Shown here: piece by piece, positions 44,708-52,709 of the stretch
Layout of the letters: each line of letters opens with the position of its first letter
Numbering within the stretch: position 1 is the stretch's first letter
Assembly: GCF_030580995.1 (NCBI RefSeq)
Contig: NZ_JAUQSZ010000006.1
Coordinates: 1-64,000 of the forward strand
Direction: 5' to 3'
DNA length: 64,000 nt
Source of the DNA: Sphingomonas immobilis
Lineage (GTDB): Bacteria; Pseudomonadota; Alphaproteobacteria; Sphingomonadales; Sphingomonadaceae
Position numbers and translations under genes: made by a program
The notes under the pieces: model-generated
What the model saw: the letters and a program-made list of their open reading frames with translations, nothing else
The model's database searches: none
Told to the model about the DNA's origin: nothing

Positions 44708-45655
44708 TCAGCCGCGCGAGACGCAGCGAAAGCCGATGTGGCTGGTGGAGGAATCGATCGGCTGCGGATGCCGCGCGGCGGGCCGGTATCGCTGACAGTA
44801 ATTGGCGGCGCAGAGATGCGATCCGCCTTTCAGGACTTTGCGGCCGATCCTGATCTCGGGCTCCAGCGGGTCGAAGCTCGCGGCGCGCGTTCCGCCCCTC
44901 GGATTGGCTTCCGCGGGCGCGCAGCATGACCTGGCGGGCTTGCCCTTCGCGCCGCCACGGACGCCGTACCAGTCGGCGGTCCATTCCCAGACGTTGCCGA
45001 TCATGTCGTACAGGCCAAAGCCGTTCGGCGGATAGATGCCGACCGGAGAGGTTCTGGCCCAACCGTCGAGCAACTGGTTCGCGAAGGGAAAGAGCCCCTG
45101 CCAGTAATTGGCGAGCATGGCCCCGTCCGGCGCAAGCGTGTCGCCCCAGGCATAGTCGGCATCGTCGAGCCCGCCGCGCGCGGCATATTCCCACTCGGCT
45201 TCGGTCGGGAGGGTCTTGCCCGCCCAGGCGGCATAGGCCTGCGCGTCGGCATAGCTGACATGGACCACGGGATGATCCTCCAGCCCGTCCAGCGAACTGT
45301 CGGTCCCGAGCGGCCTGCGCCAGTCCGCTCCGGCGGTGAAATGCCACCAGAGCGAGGGATCGTTCGTATCGACCGGCGTGGATGTCGGCTGGAACACGCC
45401 GGATCCGGCAAACGCCATTTCGGGCAACATGCCGGGGTAATCCGCGGGATCGGGCACCGTCTCCGCGATGGTGACATGGCCGGTCTCCGCCACGAACCGC
45501 GCGAACTGGCGGTTGGTGACGGGAAAGCGGTCGATACGGAAAGCATCGACGCGAACCTGCCGCCGCGGCGCTTCTTCCGCGTAGAAACGATCGGAACCCA
45601 TGCCGAACGTGGCACCGGGCAGCGCGACCATGTCTCCGTCAGGATCCGTCATCAT
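44708..45655 (-). CDS. Formylglycine-generating enzyme (FGE/SUMF1 family)
   Basis: 315 aa. FGE-sulfatase domain throughout; active-site cysteines C282 and C287 in GGSHLCAANYCQRYRPAARH, followed by DSSTSHIGFRC, match the human FGE arrangement closely, so true oxidase activity on sulfatase cysteines is likely rather than one of the many degenerate relatives. Other marks: PVTNRQFARFV, LPTEAEWEYAARGG, GNVWEWTADWYG. An extra Cys pair lies at 244-245. No signal peptide, so it would act on nascent sulfatase in the cytoplasm. It starts 5 nt after the TonB receptor stop; the sulfatase is encoded divergently beyond the receptor. Confidence 0.92.
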   Translation of the reverse strand: MMTDPDGDMVALPGATFGMGSDRFYAEEAPRRQVRVDAFRIDRFPVTNRQFARFVAETGHVTIAETVPDPADYPGMLPEMAFAGSGVFQPTSTPVDTNDPSLWWHFTAGADWRRPLGTDSSLDGLEDHPVVHVSYADAQAYAAWAGKTLPTEAEWEYAARGGLDDADYAWGDTLAPDGAMLANYWQGLFPFANQLLDGWARTSPVGIYPPNGFGLYDMIGNVWEWTADWYGVRGGAKGKPARSCCAPAEANPRGGTRAASFDPLEPEIRIGRKVLKGGSHLCAANYCQRYRPAARHPQPIDSSTSHIGFRCVSRG

Positions 45656-45660
45656 GCGCC

Positions 45661-48414
45661 CTATATCCGCACGCGCACACCCATTGTGTAGGTGGTTTCG
45701 TCATAGAAGGATTCGAAGGACAGGTAGGAATTGCCGACATAATCGCGGGTCTTGCTCCGCAGGATGTTCGTGCCGCCGACATCGAAGCGGATCTTCGGGG
45801 TGATATCGTAGCCGAGGCTGAAATCGAGGCGGCCGGCCGGGCGGACGTAGCTCAGCAACGTGGTCGTGCCCGCCGGGCGCACCGAGATCGAACCGGTCTG
45901 GTCGCTGTCGAAATATTGCGATCGATAGGTGTAGATCAGGCGGCCGCTCAGGCCGTATTTCTCGTAGAGCAACCCGGCGGTGAAATTGTACTTCGAAACG
46001 CCCTGAAGCGGGTTGCCCGCGAGCGGATCATTGCCCTCGATCTTGGAATCCGCCAGCGTGAAGGCACCCTGCACGCCGATGCCGGACCAGGCGCCCGGCA
46101 GGAAATCCGCGAAATACTGGCCGCTGACCTCGATGCCTTTCAAGCTCGCCTCGCCGAGATTGCGCGGGCGGGTGACGCTGTAGGTGACGGCGTTGTACGT
46201 TTCGGGTGCCGCGCCGTTCAGCACGCGGTCGTGGATCTTCCGATAGTATCCGGCGACGGCGATATACCCACCGTGGAAATAATATTCGACCGTGGCGTCG
46301 AAATTGTCGGATTTCTGCTCGCGCAGATTGGGGTTTCCGGCGCTGCCGCTGCTCTGCACGAACGGGTTGTTCGACAGCGCGAGCGTGACGACGGGGTTGA
46401 GATCGGTGAACTCCGGCCGCCGGATGGACTTCGAGTAGCTGAGGCGCGCCTGCAGGCCACCGTCGAGCTTCAGGCGCGCGGTTGCAGTGGGCAGGAAATC
46501 CCGGTCGGTCGTGTCGGCGTTGATCGGCGTGTAGGTCGTCACGCCGGCCGCCGTCGTCGCCTGGAAGAAGTTCAGGGATCGATCGGTCTGGACGAAGCGC
46601 CCGCCGACGATGCCGTCGATGGCCAGGCCTTCGCTCACGTCGAGCGCGTAGTTCAGCTCGGCATAAGCGGAGATCGTCTGCTCATCGGCATTGAACTGCC
46701 TGTCCTTCTGGTACGCGGGGCGTCCGGCCGCCAGGCCGACGTAGCGCCGCAGCGCATCCTGACCCGCGCCCGACAGCAGATAGTCGGGATTGGGCACGTA
46801 GAAGGCTTGCCCGCCATTGATGCCGGGCGCGGCCGAGCCGAGCGACAGGAAATCCGCCGGCAGCCCGGTCGCCGAAACCTTGACCGCCGTCGGCTCCGTC
46901 GCGGTGCCGAGGTTGCCGCCCGGCACGGCGGTGTTGAGAACGACCTGCTGCGTGCTGGCCGATCGCTTCGCATAGCGCGCGCCGACGCGGATGCTCGACA
47001 GGAACCCGCCCAACTCCTTCCGCGCGTCGGCCTTCGCCGCGAACAGATAGCCGTCTGTCAGCTGGAAATTCTGCTGATAGCTGTTGCGGATATAGAGCCC
47101 GTCTGTGGTCTGGAGCGCTCTGCCGGGGATCGTGAAGCGCGGAACGCCGTCCACGTTCGGCTCCAGCGTCACGCTGGCGAGGCGCTGGCCGATATCGGCG
47201 ATGATGAGCGTGTTGTCGGCGTGCGACGTCTGGTAGGAAAGGTCGAGATTGGCATTCCACCCCGCCCGGTCGAAGGTGATGCCGCCGGCGATACTCTTGT
47301 TGTTCGTGTAATTGTCGCGCGCCTGCGTCGTCTGGTTCACGACGAGATTGTTGAAGGTGATGCTGTTGACCGCGCAGAGCGTCTGCAGCGTGGATGCGGC
47401 CGTTCCCGTCGGGTTCTGGCCCGCCGCCGTCGCGTTCGCCTGGAAGCAGTTGTCGCTCTTCGAAATGCCGCTCAGCGTCACGTTGGTGGTATAGGGCTGC
47501 ATGTTGGCGCCGTAATGCGCGCCGCGATCGTGCGAATCCGTATAGAGCCCGTCCAGGTAGACCTGCACGCCCGGTGCGGCCTGCCACTGTACGGACGCAT
47601 TGACCTGGGTGCGGTCCAGCCGGCCTTCTTCCGGGAAATTCTGCATGATGTTGGGAAGCAGCAAGCCCGGCGTATTGAGCGGCGCAGCCTGCGAGCTGCG
47701 GACACCGCTCAGGATCGTCTGGTCCCGTTCGTAATCGTTGCGCTGCCACGTCGCATTCACCAGCACGCCGATTTCGCCGATGCCGGTGTCGAACCGTTTC
47801 GTGGCGAGGCCGCCGAACGAGGGGCTCACGTCGCCGGCGCGCAGGCCGTAATTGCCGCGTGCGGACAGGACGACCGTCGGCTTGGTAAAGCTGAACGGCC
47901 GGTTGAGCTTGAGGTCGATCACGCCCGCCAGGCCGCCTTCCACGAGATCCGGCGATTGCGATTTGTAGACATCGACGCCCGCCAGCGCCTCGGCGGGAAG
48001 ATCCTGAAGGTTGAACTTGCGACCCGTCGTCGTGAAGATTTCGCGGCCGTTCACGGTGGTCAGGACATCGGGCAGGCCGCGCACGCGAACATCGCCGAGT
48101 TCGTTGTTGCGATTGACCGACACCTGAATGCCGGGAACGCGCTGAAGCGCGGCGGCCGTGGTCGGATCGGGGAGCTTGCCGATATCCTGTGCGACGATGG
48201 AATCGACGATCTGCGTGGCGTTCCGCTTGATGTCGGCGGCGCGTTGCAGCGACTGGCGGATTCCGGTCACGACGACTTCGCCGTCGTTCTGCGCGTCGTC
48301 TGCGGCCGCGGCGGCGGGAGGAGCGGGGGCGTCGGTGTCGCGCGCGTGTGCGGGCGCGGCGGCGGCAATGGTCAAAAGCGAGGCTGAGAGCCCGAGGGCG
48401 ATACGCGCGTTCAC
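45661..48414 (-). CDS. TonB-dependent receptor (sulfatase locus)
   Basis: 917 aa, GTG start (reads VNARIALGLSASLLTI) with GGGAG 8 nt upstream. Signal peptide to about residue 26 (AHA), then a TonB box-like DGEVVVTGIRQSLQRAADIK, the plug domain (IGKLPDPTTAAALQRVPGIQ, VRVRGLPDVLTTVNGREIFT) and a 22-strand barrel ending in the aromatic-rich TMGVRVRI. This is the TIGR01782 type common in sphingomonads and Caulobacter, used for oligosaccharides and other large ligands. Gene order suggests a sulfated ligand (inference). Forms an operon with FGE. Confidence 0.92.
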   Translation of the reverse strand: MNARIALGLSASLLTIAAAAPAHARDTDAPAPPAAAAADDAQNDGEVVVTGIRQSLQRAADIKRNATQIVDSIVAQDIGKLPDPTTAAALQRVPGIQVSVNRNNELGDVRVRGLPDVLTTVNGREIFTTTGRKFNLQDLPAEALAGVDVYKSQSPDLVEGGLAGVIDLKLNRPFSFTKPTVVLSARGNYGLRAGDVSPSFGGLATKRFDTGIGEIGVLVNATWQRNDYERDQTILSGVRSSQAAPLNTPGLLLPNIMQNFPEEGRLDRTQVNASVQWQAAPGVQVYLDGLYTDSHDRGAHYGANMQPYTTNVTLSGISKSDNCFQANATAAGQNPTGTAASTLQTLCAVNSITFNNLVVNQTTQARDNYTNNKSIAGGITFDRAGWNANLDLSYQTSHADNTLIIADIGQRLASVTLEPNVDGVPRFTIPGRALQTTDGLYIRNSYQQNFQLTDGYLFAAKADARKELGGFLSSIRVGARYAKRSASTQQVVLNTAVPGGNLGTATEPTAVKVSATGLPADFLSLGSAAPGINGGQAFYVPNPDYLLSGAGQDALRRYVGLAAGRPAYQKDRQFNADEQTISAYAELNYALDVSEGLAIDGIVGGRFVQTDRSLNFFQATTAAGVTTYTPINADTTDRDFLPTATARLKLDGGLQARLSYSKSIRRPEFTDLNPVVTLALSNNPFVQSSGSAGNPNLREQKSDNFDATVEYYFHGGYIAVAGYYRKIHDRVLNGAAPETYNAVTYSVTRPRNLGEASLKGIEVSGQYFADFLPGAWSGIGVQGAFTLADSKIEGNDPLAGNPLQGVSKYNFTAGLLYEKYGLSGRLIYTYRSQYFDSDQTGSISVRPAGTTTLLSYVRPAGRLDFSLGYDITPKIRFDVGGTNILRSKTRDYVGNSYLSFESFYDETTYTMGVRVRI

Positions 48415-48431
48415 TGGAATGTCTCCCTGTC

Positions 48432-48443
48432 GTGTCGCGACAC
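48432..48443. promoter_or_regulatory. Perfect 12-bp palindrome GTGTCGCGACAC in a divergent promoter region
   Basis: Centred 23 bp upstream of the receptor start and 133 bp upstream of the sulfatase, in the 156-bp intergenic region that must hold both promoters. A repressor overlapping the receptor leader is plausible. No second copy was noticed in the window. Confidence 0.35.
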
Positions 48444-48570
48444 CAGCTAGCAAAGCTCGTGAAAAGCTGGCGCAAGAATTCCTATCAACGTAGTATGATT
48501 TATCTGCACGCGGGGATTTGCGATCCTGCTAGGACGCGCAAACGCCTCGCTGGCCGAAGGAGATTGGAGA

Positions 48571-50103
48571 ATGTCCGTACCCCGCAAACGCCCATTCCTG
48601 CGCGGTGCCGCCGTCGCGCTCGCGCTGGCCGCGCCGCTGGCCGTCGTCGCGACGACGGCACCGGCAACGGCCAAAGAAGCGCCGGCACGTCCGGTTCCCG
48701 CCGCACAGCGCCCGAACGTGCTCTTCGTGCTGGTGGACGACATGGGCTATGGCGATCTGTCGATCATGGGCAATCGCAAGGTCGCGACGCCCAATCTCGA
48801 CAAGCTCGCACGAGACGGCGTGCTGCTCACGCAGTTCCATGACGCATCGCCGATCTGTTCCTCCTCGCGCGCCGGTTTTATGACCGGGCGTTTCCCCGCG
48901 ACCGTGGGCTTTGTCGGCATCACCGCGACGCGCGCCAAGAATGCGGAACAGGGGCAGGCGGACTGGCTCGATCCCAAACTGCCGACGCTGGCCAAGTTGC
49001 TGAAAGGCGCGGGCTATACGACGGCGCATATCGGCAAATGGCATCTCGGCGGCGGGCGCGACATCGGCAACGCGCCCTGGCCGACCGCCTACGGCTTCGA
49101 CAAGAGCTTCACCACGTTCGAGGGGCTGGGGCCGCGCGTGCTGGTATCGGACGAGGAACGCGATCTCGCGCAGGCGTCGGACAAACTCGGACAGGGCCCG
49201 CGGTTCTGGGAAAACAAGACGAACCTGACGCGGCTATATGCCGACATGGCCGTCGATTTTGTTGCGCAGCATGGCGACAAGCCGTGGTTCGTGAACCTGT
49301 GGCTCAACGACGTGCATGATCCCTGGGCCCCCGATGACGAGAGCCTGTCCGAAGTGATGGGCAAGGGGACGAGCTCGGACGACGACCGTTTCCTCGCGAG
49401 CCTCGTCAAGATGGACCGGACGCTGGGGCGGCTGTTCCAGCGGCTCGATCAGATGGGCCAGCTCGACAACACGCTTGTCATCGTGACCTCCGACAACGGG
49501 CCGTCTTCGCTCCAGAAATATTACAAGGATGGCAATACCGCGCCCGGCAGCGCCGAAAACCTTCGCGGCCGCAAGTTCAGCCTTTACGAAGGCGGCATCC
49601 GGCAGCCGTTGATCCTCTACTGGCGCGGCCATGCCAAGGCGGGCACGCGCGACGAGACCACGGTTGCGGGCGGTGTCGATCTGTTGCCGACGCTGGCAAG
49701 CATCATCGGCGCGCCGGCGCCAGAGGGGAGCGTGGGTATTGATCTCTCGCCGGCCCTGGCCGGCACGCCCATCACCACGCGCCCGCCGCTATTCTGGGCT
49801 TATGGCAAGGAAGGTGCGAAGACGCAGCCGAACGTGCCGTTTCAGGAACGCGACGTGTCGCCGCGTTTCGCGATCCGCGACGGCGACTGGAAGCTGCTTG
49901 CCGAGTTCGGCGGTGCCAAGCCGCAGCTCTACAACCTGGCGTCCGATCCTGCCGAAGCGAAGGATCTCGCGGCAGGGCAGCCGGCGGTTCGTGATCGCCT
50001 GCTCGCCAGGCTGAAGAGCTGGATGAGCAGCCTGCCACGCTATGTTCCGCGTGACGAACCTGCGAAGCCGGTGCCCGCGGCCTCGCCAGCGCCCGATCAA
50101 TAG
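48571..50103 (+). CDS. Secreted sulfatase (type I, formylglycine-dependent, Cys-type)
   Basis: 510 aa. Signal peptide to ~35 (MSVPRKRPFLRGAAVALALA, ending TAKE). Metal ligands D56/D57 in VLVDDMGYGD; nucleophile precursor C96 in PICSSSRAGFMTGR; HIGKWHLGG carries the conserved Lys/His pair; later NDVHDPWAP and TSDNGPSS supply the second Asp-Asn metal pair. Family: arylsulfatase A-like. The signature reads C-S-S-S-R, with Ser where most have Pro. Strong AAGGAG Shine-Dalgarno. Divergent from the receptor-FGE operon, which provides its maturase. Confidence 0.93.
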   Translation: MSVPRKRPFLRGAAVALALAAPLAVVATTAPATAKEAPARPVPAAQRPNVLFVLVDDMGYGDLSIMGNRKVATPNLDKLARDGVLLTQFHDASPICSSSRAGFMTGRFPATVGFVGITATRAKNAEQGQADWLDPKLPTLAKLLKGAGYTTAHIGKWHLGGGRDIGNAPWPTAYGFDKSFTTFEGLGPRVLVSDEERDLAQASDKLGQGPRFWENKTNLTRLYADMAVDFVAQHGDKPWFVNLWLNDVHDPWAPDDESLSEVMGKGTSSDDDRFLASLVKMDRTLGRLFQRLDQMGQLDNTLVIVTSDNGPSSLQKYYKDGNTAPGSAENLRGRKFSLYEGGIRQPLILYWRGHAKAGTRDETTVAGGVDLLPTLASIIGAPAPEGSVGIDLSPALAGTPITTRPPLFWAYGKEGAKTQPNVPFQERDVSPRFAIRDGDWKLLAEFGGAKPQLYNLASDPAEAKDLAAGQPAVRDRLLARLKSWMSSLPRYVPRDEPAKPVPAASPAPDQ

Positions 50104-50139
50104 CGACGAGTCATTGGAAGCGCAGCGCGCGCTCCGCTT

Positions 50140-51036
50140 TCAATGGCCGCCGGCGCGTTTGCGGAAGGAGGTTGGCGCGTCGCCGAAGTGATTTCGGAAG
50201 GCGCGGTTGAAATGGCTCTGGCTCGTGAAGCCGAGCGAATCCGCGATGAAGGCGATCGACACGTTCGACTGGTTGAGCATCTGTTCCGCACGCTCGAGCC
50301 GGGCCTTCAGCACATATTGATGCGGCGAGATGCCGACCGCCTGCTTGAACACGCGGCAGAAATGCGACGGCGTGATGCCGGCGATCGCCGACAGATCCTC
50401 CAGGCTGTGCTCGGCCTCCGGCGCCTTGTTGATGGCGCTCAGCACATTGTGGATGCGGTACGAGGAAAAGGACGAGGTCGGCACGTCGGCGGGCGCCGCG
50501 CTCGACGGGCCGCGCATCATGTGCGCCTTCAATGCGTCGATCAGCGCGGCGACATAGACGTCGCGCCCGTCGGACGACGGCTTGTACAGTTCCGACAGGA
50601 TCTGGCGCGCCAGCGCCGCGCCGAGCGGATCGGAAAACGCGAAGCGCATCTTGGCGAACTGCTCGAAAACGGATGCCGCCTGCAGGTCGTGCCGGTTGAT
50701 ACTGAAAGTAATGACATCAAGCTCGCCATCAACCAGCCAGCGCGTCGGCATGGTCGCGGGCACGATGGTGGCGGCACCGGGGAAGGAGGTGGTTTCACTC
50801 CAGCCGTCGCGGTCCCACGTCCGCACGCTCGGCTTGCCGCCGAGATGAATGACGAACATCGGATCGGGCAGGCCGGGCAGCGTGTAGCTGCCGACGAAAT
50901 TGCGCCAGCGGCTGAAGCGCCAGCGGCCGTCCGAAGACGCCGCCGCCATTTCGGGTCCGCGCTGCAGCGTGTCGGAGATGATCGCCTCCGAATGCCAGAC
51001 ATCCTGAGTCGGATCCTTGCCGGCGCGGGTCAGCAT
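50140..51036 (-). CDS. AraC-family transcriptional regulator
   Basis: 298 aa from ATG 51036, preceded by a run of six G; ATG 51078 would add 14 residues. The C-terminal two HTH motifs are clear: SLEDLSAIAGITPSHFCRVF with VGISPHQYVLKARLERA, then SIAFIADSLGFTSQSHFNRA with GDAPTSFRKR. The N-terminal ~170 residues form an effector domain with no cupin motif that I can read. It converges with the sulfatase gene (36-bp gap) and may control the sulfatase locus; the ligand is unknown. Confidence 0.9.
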   Translation of the reverse strand: MLTRAGKDPTQDVWHSEAIISDTLQRGPEMAAASSDGRWRFSRWRNFVGSYTLPGLPDPMFVIHLGGKPSVRTWDRDGWSETTSFPGAATIVPATMPTRWLVDGELDVITFSINRHDLQAASVFEQFAKMRFAFSDPLGAALARQILSELYKPSSDGRDVYVAALIDALKAHMMRGPSSAAPADVPTSSFSSYRIHNVLSAINKAPEAEHSLEDLSAIAGITPSHFCRVFKQAVGISPHQYVLKARLERAEQMLNQSNVSIAFIADSLGFTSQSHFNRAFRNHFGDAPTSFRKRAGGH

Positions 51037-51249
51037 GCCGCCCCCCGTTCGAGGGCCGAGTGTCGGGAAACGGCGCATCGACGCATCTGGGGCAAGATCA
51101 ATCCATATCCTCTCTGCGCGGGCTGCGCCCGTCTCGGCCAGGTACTATAGCGCACATTGCGGTCGAATCTTTGCAAAAATCGTCGTGGCTTTGCCTTTGC
51201 CACGCGCCGTTCGGATTCTCGGCGATTGCCATCAGGCCGTCCCCTCGCA

Positions 51250-52347
51250 TCACGGGATCAGCACGGCTTTGATGCAATCGCCGCGATGTTGCGCCGCCAC
51301 CGCCGCGTTGATCTCGGCGAGCGGATAGGTCGTCACCAGCTTGTCGAACGGGAAATGCCCCGCGCGGTGCAGCGCGATCAGTTCGGGGATGAAGCCGTCG
51401 AGATCGGTATCGCCCTCGATGATGCCGACGATCCGGTGGCCGTAGGTGATGACCGAGGCGAGGTTGATGGTGAGCGTGCTTTCCGGCCGCGGCGGCACAC
51501 CGACGAGTCCGAGCATGCCATGGCTGCCGAGTGTCGCGAGCGCCGCTTCGACCACGGCTTCGCGCCCGCTGGTCTCGATCGCGAAATCCACGCCTGCGGG
51601 CAGGAGTTCCCGGACCGCGGCTGTTACGTCGCCGGCGGCGGGATCGATGACATAGGTGGCGCCAAGCTCGATCGCCATGTCGCGCCGCGAGGCGAGCGGT
51701 TCGACGAGGATGATGGTCGCGCAGCCGCGATAGGCGGCCGCCATCACCGCTGCCTGGCCGACCGGCCCGCCGCCGAAGATCGCGATCGAGGAGCCCGGCG
51801 GGCAATCGAGCGAGCGCATCACCGCGCCCGCGCCCGTCTGCAGCCCGCAGGCGAGCGGACCCAGCAGCTCGAGCGCCACGCCGTCGGTATCGACCTTGAC
51901 CAGATTGCGCTCCTCCGTCAGCGCGAAACCGGCGAAGGACGACTGGCCGAAGAAGTTCGCCGACAAGGGCGCGCCGTCACGGTGAAGGCCCGTGCTTCCG
52001 TCCGCCCGCGCGCCCGCATAGTTGAGGTCCGGGAAGGACTGGCAATAGGAGGGCAGGTGTTCCGCACAGCGCGGGCAGTGGCCGCAACTGCTGAACCCGA
52101 TCACGACGGAGTCGCCTGGCTGTACCTTGGTGACGCCTGCGCCGATCGCCTCGACGACGCCAGCACCCTCATGGCCGAGCACGGCGGGCAGCGGGATCGG
52201 GATGAATTGGTCCCGCGCGACGAGATCGGTGTGGCACAGGCCGACGCCGGCAATGCGCACCAGCACCTCGCCGGGGCGCGGCGCGTCGATCTGCACGGTC
52301 TCAACGGTGAAGTCGGGTATCGACCTGCTCGTGACCGACCATATCAT
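51250..52347 (-). CDS. Zinc-dependent alcohol dehydrogenase (aryl-alcohol type), N-terminus of doubtful origin
   Basis: 365 aa from ATG 52347. MDR-family marks: GVGLCHTDLVARD (catalytic zinc Cys), LGHEGAGVVEAIG (His and Glu), structural zinc set in SSCGHCPRCAEHLPSYC, and the NAD site IAIFGGGPVGQAAVMAAA. Resembles benzyl/aryl alcohol dehydrogenases. The first ~12 residues (MIWSVTSRSIPD) do not look like the family and are the antisense of a response-regulator fragment; no Shine-Dalgarno is visible. From FTVETVQIDAPRPGEVLVRI on it is normal. Expression may therefore be impaired. See findings. Confidence 0.85.
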   Translation of the reverse strand: MIWSVTSRSIPDFTVETVQIDAPRPGEVLVRIAGVGLCHTDLVARDQFIPIPLPAVLGHEGAGVVEAIGAGVTKVQPGDSVVIGFSSCGHCPRCAEHLPSYCQSFPDLNYAGARADGSTGLHRDGAPLSANFFGQSSFAGFALTEERNLVKVDTDGVALELLGPLACGLQTGAGAVMRSLDCPPGSSIAIFGGGPVGQAAVMAAAYRGCATIILVEPLASRRDMAIELGATYVIDPAAGDVTAAVRELLPAGVDFAIETSGREAVVEAALATLGSHGMLGLVGVPPRPESTLTINLASVITYGHRIVGIIEGDTDLDGFIPELIALHRAGHFPFDKLVTTYPLAEINAAVAAQHRGDCIKAVLIP

Positions 52348-52552
52348 GCCACAGATGACCGGTGCCGACCTCGCTCGCGCCGCGAAGAAACTGCGGCCCC
52401 GGCTGCATGTTCTGGTGGTCTCGGGATATTCCGATGCGACAGGCCTCGCGGCCGATCTGCCGCGACTCGAAAAGCCGTTCCGGCAGGCCGAACTGGCCTC
52501 GCATCTGGAAGCGGTGATGAGCCCGCGTTCGTCTGCCACGAGCGTTCACTAA
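52307..52552 (+). pseudogene. Decapitated response-regulator receiver domain
   Basis: Frame reads VKSGIDLLVTDHIMPQMTGA, then DLARAAKKLRPRLHVLVVSG, YSDATG and LEKPFRQAELASHLEAVM to a stop at 52552. This is the second half of a REC domain: phospho-acceptor Asp (VTDHIMP), the Thr/Ser position (VVSG) and the Lys of EKPF. The first ~50 residues with the acidic pocket are missing; upstream DNA is the antisense of the alcohol dehydrogenase. Probably the end of a hybrid histidine kinase gene cut by a rearrangement. GTG 52307 could start a 81-aa product, but it would not fold as REC. Confidence 0.8.
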
Positions 52553-52709
52553 AGCGACCGAAATGCGATGCGGACGCCCTCGACCAAGGGCAGTCGATGC
52601 GCGTGCCTGTCGTGGAAGCAGAACTGCCTCGATAATGTCACGATACCGCAACGCCGCGCGTGCAGGCGGCGCCTAAGCCGATAAACGGCGGATCAGGGGA
52701 ATACACATC

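Noticed and set aside
45916..48387. 823-aa rightward ORF
   Set aside because: Antisense to the TonB receptor; composition is that of a shadow frame (Arg/Ala/Glu-rich, no family motifs), while the opposite strand has signal peptide, plug and barrel.
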